DNA of 42,500 nt from Chrysomallon squamiferum (taxonomy: Eukaryota > Mollusca > Gastropoda > Neomphalida > Peltospiridae), in contig CM022673.1 in the NCBI GenBank assembly GCA_012295275.1, forward strand, positions 6,795,311 through 6,837,810. Reading direction: 5' to 3'. The translations under genes and the position numbers were made by a program. Numbering within the stretch: position 1 is the stretch's first letter; each line of letters begins with the position of its first letter. Shown here one piece after another: positions 12,683 to 25,600 of the stretch. Under the pieces are notes generated by a model, which saw nothing but the letters and a program-made list of their open reading frames with translations, was not told the DNA's origin and did no database searches.

Positions 12683-15064
12683 TAATTTGCCACAGTAGTC
12701 ATCGACACAATGGAATGTATTTTAAAATCTACCCTGATTATTTGCCATAGTAGTCATCGACACAATGGAATGTATTTTAAAATCTACCCTGATTATTTGC
12801 CACAGCAGTCATCGACACAATGGAATGTATTTTAAAATCTACCCTGATTATTTGCCACAGCAGTCCTAGCACCAAATGTGGTTTGCCCTGGTGGAGGTCC
12901 TCTGCGCCGATGTTAACTATGCTGCAGCCGATGGAGGATGCCGAGTTCAGAGCCAACATTAGATTCTCGTGTTTCTTGTACACGCTCAAGTTTGTTTTGT
13001 TAATGATTCGCTCATCTATAGTGTCTGGCGCAGCTTGGTTGATCAGTTTGCTAGAAAACAACAAGAATATAAAAAAAAAAACACAATTAGATTTGGGGTG
13101 TATATTTGTGTCAAAATATTTATCCTGTAGACATCGTAACAGTCGTATTTACAAATAAAAAGAGAAATTTTACACCTTCAATGGAGTGATGGAATTATTA
13201 TAGATTTGTTTTTCTATTGTTATTAAATTGCATTCGATTTTCATGCATTTTAAAACTGGGAAAATTCAATAAATGTATTTTACATTCGTTGATTTCATTT
13301 TAAAATAACGAAACTTTGGACTCTAATTAGGAGATTTATATTATTTATCCAGCTATACTGATAACCTAACCTACATCTATCTACTAATATCAGTGATACC
13401 AACAACATGTATATATATATTTGTTTGAGGGAAAGTGTTGTGTGTATTTTCATCACTGAATCATAAATATTGTTTTTCCCATTAACACAGTGACACAAAC
13501 TCTAAATTACAGAATAAAACGTAAGCTCAATAGCCACAGTTTTGATTTCAGATTTCATTGCGGTTATTCTTACCAGAAAATAATACCATCTCCAACATTT
13601 TTGTAGAGAGATTTGCCGTCCATTTCCAGAGGAAGATACTTTTTGCAGTCCGCATCATCGTTCAGATTTCTGGAAAAATTTTTTTTTATTATCTTTAAAC
13701 AATAACAGAAATAGGAAAAATATAAATAATAAAAAAATAAATTAAAAAATTCAATAAAAAGGAAAAAGATACAATAATAATCTGTTAACTGGCCTCTCAA
13801 AATGTAAAATACAGAGTTTAAAATAAATGTGCATGAAAAAATACACAGGTACTCATTACCACTCTTGATATTATAAATCTGTTCTGATTTCATGGTGATT
13901 GTTAATGTGAAATGTGAGTCTATTTTGTGATAAATCATTATGTGTAAATTATACAACAGCTGGAACGTAACTGGTGATAATGTAAAGGAAACAAACATGT
14001 AGAAAGAACACATGCACTTTTCTGCATATGCTGTCTATGGATTTATAATAACAGTAAAAACAACAGAAGTTATAAATGTTGTAAAATAAACTGAGGTTGA
14101 AATAAATTAACAGTATCATGAATTAACAAGGCAATGAATGTGCAACAATCCAATATATGTTTCTAAATTTTTTAAACAATAAAAATAACAATACAGGAAG
14201 TGGTAACAAGACAGTAAGTAAACAAATGCAATTCCTTTAACACTGAAACATATCTGATCTTGTCAATAATCTTGAGGTAATCTCGTTACGAGCATGGATT
14301 ACTTAGAGACAAAAGCAAGTTATACAATCAGTTTTGGGGTAGGACCAGTGCTGAGATTTGATCTCCAGGATGTCCTGACGAAAGGCTGATAAAGTAACAA
14401 AAGTATCAAGGCTGGCAGAATGGTCTGCACTTCTACATGTCATCTCAGTGAAGCAATCAGAAGCTGATAAAACTGAGGTGATGACAAAAGTCGATGGTTC
14501 AGATAATCAAATTCTGATTAGTAACTGATTATGAAACTTTGTTTCTCTATTCTGCTGTATAACAGAAGCAATGACATGTGACGTTTTTTCAAGAAATGTT
14601 TGAGGATGTATATTTTTTATGTTTTGTGTTTAATGTAGAATATATAGCAAAAAAGTATTTACAAAACTATTTCTAAAAAAAACCAACAACTACCAAATAC
14701 ATATCCAAATTAAATGTGCATTTTATGTTACCTATCTATTCTAATGTCCATTATTTATAAACATCATTTTAAAAAAAAAAAAAAAAAAGATAATAATAAA
14801 TAATAAAAACAGTAAAAATGTATTACTTGTTGATCCAGTCGGTGAAAGCAACCTCCTCCCCCTCTTTGATCATGTGGGTGGTTCCTGCTGACGACCCCTC
14901 CGAGGTGCCCCCTGTGTGTTTCACCTTAGTGGCCTTGGTCACATGTTTCTTGAACATCAGCCCCATGTCCACCTTCTGCTTCTCCTGCCTGTACAGCTGC
15001 AGAGAGACAAAAGATAATTATTTTTTACATTTGTCTAGTTGAGAATTAAAAATCTTTTATCACA

Positions 15065-15098
<34 letters not shown>

Positions 15099-18000
15099 CT
15101 GCCAAGATCACCAAATTCATACTCATATCATTTTTATTTTTGTCTAATTAAATAGTAAATAACTATTACAATAATAAAAAAAAAAAGAGAACAAAACAGT
15201 AAAAATACTGCTTAAAGATCATCAAATTTCAGCTTAGATCATTTTTATATCAGTATAATCAAGAATTTATAATAAAACAGTTGAATAGTACAAACTGCCA
15301 GAGGCTTAATCAATTTTATTATTATTATTTTTTAATGACCAGTGTTTTATTTTCAAATTAAATTCAGTGACTGTAATTTTAGAGTTACTGCATGCCCTCA
15401 CATTTCCAAGACTTACACTTTCTCTGAAATTTTGGAGTTATCTTAGAATCATGTAAAATTTAGGACAATTGTCACATGCACACAACTGTAGCATCTGGAA
15501 GTGCAGGTGCAACAAACACGCACAAGATTTGTTAAAAAAATCTTGACATAAACTCAAGTATAATGTAAGTCTTTTTAACTTTTTTTTTTTTTTAAATAAA
15601 AAAAAAAAATTTTAAGCATTGAGGAAAACTGCCTATATATTGAGTGGTTTATATTTTAATTTTGTGCTATCTAACAATGAATAAAGTTGTCAAGTTTTTT
15701 TTTTTTTTTTTTTTAAAATGAAATCCTGATTCATGTTTTACTTTTGTTTCACAGGTAATAAGAAAAAGTATTCTTTTAAATCTTGATACCCTGTTAAACG
15801 GACCAGATTTACATGAATGAGTATCTAAAGTACATAAAGGAGTGACTTTAATGCAAGGAATCCTTTGTTTTTCACTCTGTGTTTAGTATTACTTGCTGGG
15901 TGCTAAACATCCAGTAAAGAATTCATCCTAGCCACCTCACTCCTTTCACCTCAGGGAGGTTTCTGTTGTTAAACTGGTACTAAAATATCATGTCAAAACC
16001 TCCAGCAGTGTCTTTATCATCTAACCTCATAAAAAAGATGTAAACCCTAGGGTTTTTTTTTCATCATGTATTTTTATGCATTATGATTAAAGATCATCTA
16101 CATTGTATTATTACAGTTTATATTCAGTCTTATTAACCTTACTGAAACTTATACATTTAAAAATAACAGTTTATATTCGGTCTTATTAATCTTACTGAAA
16201 CATATACATATAAAAATAACAGTTTATATTCAGTCTTATTAACCTTACTGAAACTTATACATTTAAAAAATAACAGTTTAATTATTTGGTGAAGTAATAA
16301 TGAAAGAAAAGAAGTAGAAATTTGAACAAAGATTATCATGTGTTTTCAGATTTATGAATCTATAAAATTTGTTGTTATTGTAAACTTCCATCTTTTACTG
16401 GCTTTAGTAAAGCAAAAAGTAATAAAAGTAAACTGGTAACAGTAAAACCAATGACATCCATACAAAACTGGAATGTACAGTGCATTTAAATAAGCCCATT
16501 TAAATGTGTACAAGTTAGAACCCAATAAGAAAAAATGAAAGCTTTGGCTAGGTCAGTACAATAGATATTACAATTTTACTGCATTTTAATTTTATAGGAA
16601 ATTTAAATGTCCAATATGAAGCCATAAATCATATCAGAAATGACAGAATGTGCGCAAGCCAAAACCACAGGATCAAAATATCCACACGAAACTTCATAAT
16701 AAAGATTTAGAATATAGAACTGATTTAAAATATTTCATAATTTTTAATGTCATCATTATTTTTTTAATGCAATAAATTTACTACAACAGTTTTTAACCTC
16801 ACGGTGCAAACAATTAACAACATAATTAAAAACTGCTATCAGAACAGAAGGGATGAAATTAGTTGTGTAAGTGTAATTATCAGCCATCTTGATATAACAT
16901 ATCAGCACAACAAGATTCTTGTCAGACTATTTGTTCACGTCAAAACACTTTTCCAAACTGATAGGTATTTGTTGCAATATTCTATTGTGTTTTTTTTTTT
17001 TTTTTAAAGTAAACTTAATAAAATTAAATGCAGTGCTTCAAGTGTTTCGTAAGTATTTATTTAGCATTCTGATACACAAACTAGTATCAGTTGACAAACT
17101 TATCAAATAAAAGTTTACACTGTGGTGTAATTCTCAAATACTCATATACACACACTAATACCCTCATATATATTTTAAACATATTTTTTTCTTTAGCCTT
17201 AGAAAATAAAATATAATACATTTTTAAAACATTTTTGATTTCAACACACCTTTTTAAATTAATTTTTTTTAATTATCAGTATACTTCGAAGACTAAATCT
17301 TGCAAATTAAATCTGGCAGGGTTTTTTTTTAATTTTATTTTTGGCAAGCCTTTTTCCATTGGCTTTTCTGAAACATTTAAAAAATTTAAATGTGTATGTT
17401 GTGCATCTCCAAAAAATAATAATAAAAAAAAATTCCTGCATATCAACGAATAAATCTTACTTCAGCGAACTCTGACATGTCAATCTTGCCATCGTTGGAC
17501 TTGTCATATTTGGTCATAAGATCGCGGACATAGTAACCAGGGTGTTTGATCCCACAGCATTCCAGAGCAGCTCCCAGTTCGTCGAGAGCAATGAAACCAT
17601 TTCCATCACTGTCGATCTGAAAACAGTTAACAATTTAATGATTTACACATCTATAAAATCTGTATCTTGTATCTGTATTTACATCTATGTCATACACATC
17701 ACTCAATTTTTATTACTTATGTTAATATTAATGTGTATATGTATAAATGTGAATTAATAAAATTATTTGTTCCAGTTAAATTAAAAGAAAAAAAAAAAAT
17801 CATCCAGACAGTTTGATTATATTTGGTTATTTGATATATATTTGACAGGAGTTTATTTACAGATCTTCAGGATGACTTGCATCATATATGATTGATGTTT
17901 ATGTGAATCTTGTTTTATAAATTATATGTGTGAATTGACATTTATTTATAGAAATAGAAAAAAAAAAAAAAAAAAAAATAAAAAATGAAAGAATAGAAAT

Positions 18001-19140
18001 AAAGAAAACTAGTAAATTTCAAAATATATCAGTAAAATAGTTTACACGTTTAAATGTAATTTCTTTCTTGTTTAGTAAAATAAATCTCAATTTTGAAAAA
18101 AATAAAAAAAAAAATTCAAAAAAAACAAAAAAAACAACAACAAAAACCCCATTAATAATTAAAAGACTAAAACCTGATCTGAAAACAGTTATAAATAACA
18201 CAAATTTAATGCAATCAATGTCAAATGGCCTGTAATGGCTGACGTATAAAACTGTTTTTAAAAGAAAACAAAAACGTAACCAAAAAAAAAAAAAAGAAAT
18301 AAAAAAAAAAAAAAAAAAAAATAAAAATTGAGATTAAAAACTGTGTTACGGGAAATTACAGCTCTAACGACAGAAGGAAATCGCCAATGAACTCTCCCTG
18401 AAATGTTCTGTATGAATAATCGGAGACCTGTCCTACAGAGGCAAGTTGAATCAACAACAACTGGCAAGCCAACCTTGTCTCGATTATCTGTTTAATTGAT
18501 CCGTTTTAAGTGGAAAGCCTGGTAACAAATTAGATCTCCAATGACGACACATACTGTAGGCAAACTGAGATAAATTGTTTTTTCACAGGCAAACACAGTG
18601 TGAAATATTCTAGAACATTCTATTTCCTCATCTCTGTTTAAAATAGCATTGTGTACAAACTCTGTTGTGTTGCTGAGTGAAGATGCATTTTAATGTTTGT
18701 TACCAATGAGAGAAAATTTAATTTTGCAAGTCCTAATGTACTCGAAGGATAAAAAGTGTTAAAAAAAAAGAAGAAGAAAAGGACAATTTAAATCATTTTG
18801 AGAATTCCTGTCAAAATACAGAGGTGTTTAAAATGTTTCAAACTGCAGTGACTGCAGATTAAGCTTCATCAAAGGTTTCTTTTTGTGTTGGGTCTAAATG
18901 TTTGGTATGTCAAATATGCAAACAAGCAAACTTCTAAAAGGTTAGGAAAAATATTAAATGAATTCTATGCAGTAGGCGGAACAAAAAAATAAATTAAATT
19001 TGAAAAATAATATTAAAAATTTTCGTAACAAAAAGAAAAAGAAAGAAAAAAGTGACAAACAACAATAATAAAACAATAAACTTAAACTGAATAACAAAGA
19101 AATTATAGAAACTTTATTTTTTTCACTCTATAAATGAGGG

Positions 19141-19198
<58 letters not shown>

Positions 19199-19632
19199 AC
19201 ATACACAACAATTCTCATCTTCTAAAGGAATAAATGTTTTCTCAGCAGTACCAACTGACTGAAGGATGAACAGCAAACTTTATCTAAAGTAAACATATTT
19301 TATAGAAATAGATAAAAACAATAAATATTTTAAAAGTAACAACACGACAATTTGAACAGATGTTAAAATGAAAATATTTAGTTTAGCACCCTTCAAAACA
19401 AAACAAAACAAAAAGCATGAACAACAGCAGCAGTAAAAACAGAAGAGAGAACAAAATAATCACCAAGCTGCAATAACTGGATCTGTGAAAATATATATTT
19501 TGAAAAAAAAAAAATAATTTTTTAAATAGATGTGACAGAATTTTAATAATTATTCTTAGTTTTTAGTTACATGCTGCATATAAATCTTTAATGTTTACTG
19601 TATTATATATGAATGTGAGAATGTGAGTGAGA

Positions 19633-19663
<31 letters not shown>

Positions 19664-22600
19664 CCATGTGATCATAATTATGTACTTTTATAGTCAAGTA
19701 ATGTTTAAATTTGTTTTCACCACTCATGAGTAAAGTCTTATTTAAACGTTATACAGTTTTGATAATGCTGACCAGGGTCATTTATATTTGGGCATGTGGC
19801 AATCAGATCTGTCATAATAAAGTTATCTAGAGATAACATCATTACAGTGTTTATTTGTACCCAGTAAATTTTACCTTGCACAGAAATAGTAATAATAATG
19901 ATGATCTTTGACATTCCAAACTGCTGATTCATCATTTTTTAAACCATTAGAACAAAATTCATAACACTATGATACACATATTATATAGTGTATAAAATAT
20001 TATAAAAATATCCCTTTAAATTAAACTTAAAAGAAATCATAATAATAATAATAATAAATAAATAAAAAGACAAATAAAATTAGCTGTAAAAATGTAAATT
20101 ATGTAATAAAAATATACAACATGGGTTAACATTCCAGTGACATTTACATGAAATATAATATTAATAGAAATAAAATTTAATATTTTTTTTTTTTTTTTTA
20201 AATAATAATAATAAAAAATCAATCAATCATTTGAGCTACTCTGTATGAAGCATTGTCAACAGAAAATACAAGATATTTTTACTTTTGAAATATTTACCCC
20301 AAGTTGTACTGTTTTCAAGCAGGCAGTAAACATATATAAATATGAAAATTTAATGACAAAGAAAAGAATGGATCAATTACAGATGTGTTGAACATATTCA
20401 GTATTGATTCCTTTCTCACAATACAATGCTTACAAGTAGTAACACTTCTCCACAGTGTATTTGAAAACTGAATAAAAAGACTACTAAAGATATTAACTTA
20501 CAAGAAAGAGTAATATAAATAATAAAACAAGCTTACATTATCAGATTTCATATGAGGTTTCAGCTGCTATTATTGGATTAATAATCAAAAGACCACAACT
20601 GTTATTAAAGCTACCAGCCATATATTGCTTTGGCCGTGTAACAATTCTTTCTTAATAAAATTTAAGGTTTACATAGAGTTCCACGAGGCCAATTTAAATC
20701 ATTTGCTTTCAAGAACATTCAGTGGGAATGGTGGCAGTATTATTCAGCTTTCTGAAGTGTTGGTTAATCAATAAATTAAGCAATTAAAATTTATTGGAAA
20801 GTATTTTTGAATTAATAAAATGTCAAATGCATTTGTGAACCGAAGCTTAAAATTCAAATGCATTCAATTTTTTTATCTCTTACAGAAAAAGCTATGAGCT
20901 CATATTGTCTTCTTTTTCTAACTATATAGATTTTTTATTTTTTTTAAAAATCAAATTTATAAATAAAATAATCGTAAAATAATAATAATGAAATAAAAAT
21001 AAAATAAAAAATATATTGCATGTATGATAAAATATCAACAGAAACAGAAATATGAACTGTCAAAAATTCAATGGAAAAAAAACAAATGTCACCAGAAAGG
21101 CAAGTTCATTATAAATAATTTATCAAAAGTTGCACTATGTACTTCCCTGTTTAAAACTTTTATGGTTGTGATGCTACCTTATTTGGTAACAGCACAAAAA
21201 CTTTATATCAAGTACTTTTTAACCATAAAATGAATATCTGTTTCAACAATACATTAATTAATTTGCTGTAATTTATTCTGAAAATGTTTTTATTTATTTT
21301 TTCTGTGACATTAATAAAAACAATGCTATTGTTCTGAGTACTAGGAAGCTAATATTTTTGATGTCCATGAATACAAATGAGTAATGTTAGAGTATTCACA
21401 TCAAGGTCAAAGCAACAAAACAGTTTCAGGTTCTATTGTCTTTAAACATTGATGTTGTAGAAATAAAACCCACTGAAAGTTTCACACACACACACACACA
21501 CACATCAAATATTTGATATATAATATTTAATATATGGTACAATATAATTTTTTTTTTTTATCCATGCAGTTGAAAAACGGAATAAAATAAAACAGAAAAA
21601 CTGCTAGACAAAGAAAAATTTCAATTATAGAATTTTAATTTTTCTTTATTTGTAAAGTCTTATTTTTTTTTTTTTTTATTTGTCACCCAATTTACATAAC
21701 AAAAAAAAAAAAAAAAAAAATATATATATAGACAAACCTAATTAATTGTAAAATCACTGATTGATCATGCAAAAGGGCATATATCCTTTTCAGGTGGTTT
21801 TTTGTGTTGTCTCTTTAAAACTGTAAAATGTTTGCATATAAACACTTCACATATAAATAAAATGGTAAACTATAAAAGCAATATATAAATTATGAATTTT
21901 TTTTAATCAGCCAACTGAAACAACTTCAATATTATTAATTTTTTTTTAACCTATATATGTAAAACTGATATAGTAAGATAAAAATCTTATATCATTTTGG
22001 CAGGTTACCAAAACAGACACACTTGGTTTACACATATGGGTATAGATAACCACCATAATTCATTCTTCTTTATCTCTACCACCCAACAATGCCTATGTGG
22101 CTTCAAATATCTGATCCAATACAACTGACGCAGTATTACAAGTACTGCAACACTTTACAAAATTCTTAGCTTCAAGGCTTTCTTGAACTGCTGATTGGCT
22201 GAAATCAGCCATCTTAAAACTCGGTAAACATATGGTGACTGTTAAATCTCAGAAATGTCACTGCTTTATGTAAGCCAAATAACCAGGTCTGGCACATTTG
22301 TACTGACAAAAGAACCAAATGTTTCATACCTACATAAAGCATTCACAGAAGTTTATTGATGTAGCTCTGGTATGTTTGAGATGGCAAACAAAAACAATTA
22401 AGTTTTTTTTTTTTTTCTTCAAATAAATACTGACTAATTAGGTGACAGAAAAAATGTTTAAGTTTGCATTTCTCACATTCAGTTTGCTTATCTAGCAGGT
22501 CACAGGCACACACAGCAAGAAAAGCACAGAGATCCAGCTAGTCTCAAGTCAACAAGCCAGTGTCATAAATACAGCAAAGTTCGCTCTCTGTGTTAGTGAA

Positions 22601-25600
22601 GCAGCAATTGCCCTAGGGAAAAACCTATATATTGCATACTGAGCACATAATCTTCTTACAAAAAAGAAAAAGGAGTGGTGAAATCGTTCACACAGTTTAA
22701 TCTGTTTGATTCGGATAAACGCTGTCAGTTAACGCAAACCATCATTACCATGGCAAGAAACCGTACGAAAGTCGCGTCAAAATGACAAACACACACAAAG
22801 TAAAAATCAGAAAAGTAGCTGTGTGGATGTTATTTTACATCTTAATAACCGTATAGGATTACAGGTAAAAGCTGGACTCCTGTAGCTCAGAAAGTATCCA
22901 GTTCTTTCCTAACAGGTGTAACATAACTACAAGTAGAGGTATCATGAAAGGTGACTTTTCGCCTCACGTTGAAGTATGCGATTTTAATGAACTGCCTTCA
23001 GCACATTGCAGAGATGCTTTTGATGAATTAACAGATTAATTTGGGATTTATTTAAATGACACGTCACTTAATGATGAGAGCAGAAAGGAAAACCCATGGA
23101 TTGATTTTATTAATTAGCATCGTGGAATCTTTTTACATGCTCTTTCATGTAGCAAAGCATTGCACAATGGGTATTTGATAAACCAGGCAAAGAGCATCGG
23201 ATGAAATGGGGCATAGCCCAGTGACGAGGACTGATCCCACAATATGCAGAAGATTAATGTTCAAACCCCTGAACTACAGTTCAGTCACCTGTGGTTGTCA
23301 TAGGCTTTAATTCCAAAATACAGTAATAAAGAGAGCATAGTTAATAAATAACTGACATTGATTTTCATGGCTATATTTTATGCACAAAGTCCACTTTATA
23401 TTAGTTGTTATTTCTAGTAATGAAACAAAAACCTATCATTTCAGTAATCCGATGAAGCAACTCTGAAAACGATAAGGGAAAAAAATGGGTATACATGTAC
23501 CACAGTCAGTTAATGCAGCCCCATGCATGGAAATACTGAAAATCATTAAATCATTGTGGTCAATGACAATACTTTATTCTGTAATGGACCATTAGATAAA
23601 TTGAAGAAAGTTGCTCGACATCTTAGTAAAGTTTTATTTCAGAAGTTATTAATAAAATACTTGTATAAAATTATTTTCAGTGGGTTTTTTTTATAACAGC
23701 AGCTTGTGGTTTCTGAACATTATTACTATTATGTGCATGTTCAGCTGTTGCCAGCACAACTGTTGATATACTAAAACTTGTTACAATAGCTAGGTATCTG
23801 AAAAACTCTGAATTTTTATACTGTAAATGCACCAGAAAACAAATTCAATACTGTGAGTGAAAACAATAAGGCTGTATAAAAACACGCAATAATGTAATAA
23901 TTTACGTATCTCTGAATTTGCTTTAGAACTAATAAGCCTATCCGCCAAAAGAGTTAAAAATGTTTTTCAAAGCATGGCAAATGTCCTGTTGTTGAGTTAT
24001 ACTTGGCACACAATAGAACAAAACAAAACAACAACAAACACATGCAGAAGTATAAAAAAAGAAAAAGAAGAAAAAACAAAAAGGTTCTCTTTGTCACTTC
24101 AATGGTGGTTCAATTGTTTGAAACTGCATCATGGTGCAAGTTTGTTGTCTTCAAATGTTTACTCAAAAGCTCAAGTCTAGACATCTAATCAAACACAGCT
24201 TTGATGGCTGACTAAGCTGTTTTTTCCTTTTCTTTTTAGTTTATTAAAACAGACACTTGTTTTTGAACATAATCTCTTCTTCGCTATAGACATCTACACA
24301 TGTATTTAATAATATTCAAGCAAAGTTGTTATGAACATGACTTTTGACATAACCAGAATGCTGTCTAAAACATTTCATGTTCTCAGTATTATAAAAAAGA
24401 CCTATGATCTAATTATTTTATTTTAGATTATCCATTTGTAAATCACAGAATAATCTTATTAGAAACAAACAAACAAAAAAATATATATATTATTTATTGC
24501 TGCACAAATTCTTAAACAATTGTTTGAAATGTTTTGCTGATTATGGAATTATACACTTAAACAAATTTGTCATTGTAAACGATATCTTAATTTATTCCCT
24601 TGTAAGTTACAGTTGTAACATTTGCATCCCCCCAGTTTTAAAGTATGTTTTTATGTATCCTGTTTAAACTATTGTATAACCTACTTTGTACTGCTATTGT
24701 TAGAAAATGTCAACAGGAAACAAGGAAAAAAAAAAAAGATTGAAACTGAACCTGACAAATAGAGATATACAATCTTGTTATTATTTATTATATATACATA
24801 AAAAGAAAAGTCTAATTTTAATTTCTAGATGGCTAACACATATACACACACTGGTATAAATACAACTAGGAACGTGTTTGATAGTTTGTAAAATAAATTA
24901 AATAAGTTAAAAAAATAAATTAAATAAAAAACCGAAAATCTCACCAGCTCCTCTGTAATTACTAGTTTTACCAATCTTACTGAATGTGACCAAAGGTCAA
25001 GGTTAGCTGGATGCTGGCTCTCTTTAAGTTTGTAAAAAAAAAAAACAGGAACATCAGTTTTGTCCATTATCTAGTATACAATGAATGTTTAATCAGGCAA
25101 CACAGTGCAGAGAAAACACAGGCTGTTGAGTGTCAACAAGAAGGCAAAATAATGAAAGAAAGAAGAAACATTTTGTTTTACAATGCACCAAACACATTTT
25201 AATCTGTGATTGTATGGCCTTTAATTTACACAAGTGGGAAAACTAAAAAGACATTAAGAGATGTCAAGTGACTGTGCCACAAAATAGATTTTTTTAAAAA
25301 TAAAAATAACTAACATGCACCCTCTCATAGACAGCAAAGAACATACAACTTTTTTTTTTTTTTTTTTTTTTAAATGTAGGAAGCAATGAAGGAGATTCTT
25401 TCCTCTAACTGAAATCAATATAAATATAATAATTCAGTCAGGAATATGACAGCTGAAAATTAAAAAAATTAAATAAATAATAAAACTGTGTATTTGTAAC
25501 ATGTACATCACATAAATAACATTTTTTATCTCTTTTTCAACATTTATAATGCTTGTTGTGTCTGTGTAACTTCAGTAAACTGTTATATTATCAGTTCAGT

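Noticed and set aside
12686-12865. CRISPR-like array
   Set aside because: The units are contiguous without spacers, the setting is a eukaryotic gene, and the 53-bp array at 16113 is the same kind of plain tandem repeat.
12820-13158. Plus-strand open frame of 112 codons over plastin exon 5
   Set aside because: A shadow of the exon on the opposite strand, where homology and phase are clear.
18258-18467. Minus-strand open frame of 69 codons in intron 1
   Set aside because: It ends in poly(A)-encoded phenylalanines and has no similarity to plastin or another family. Kept only as a complexity island.
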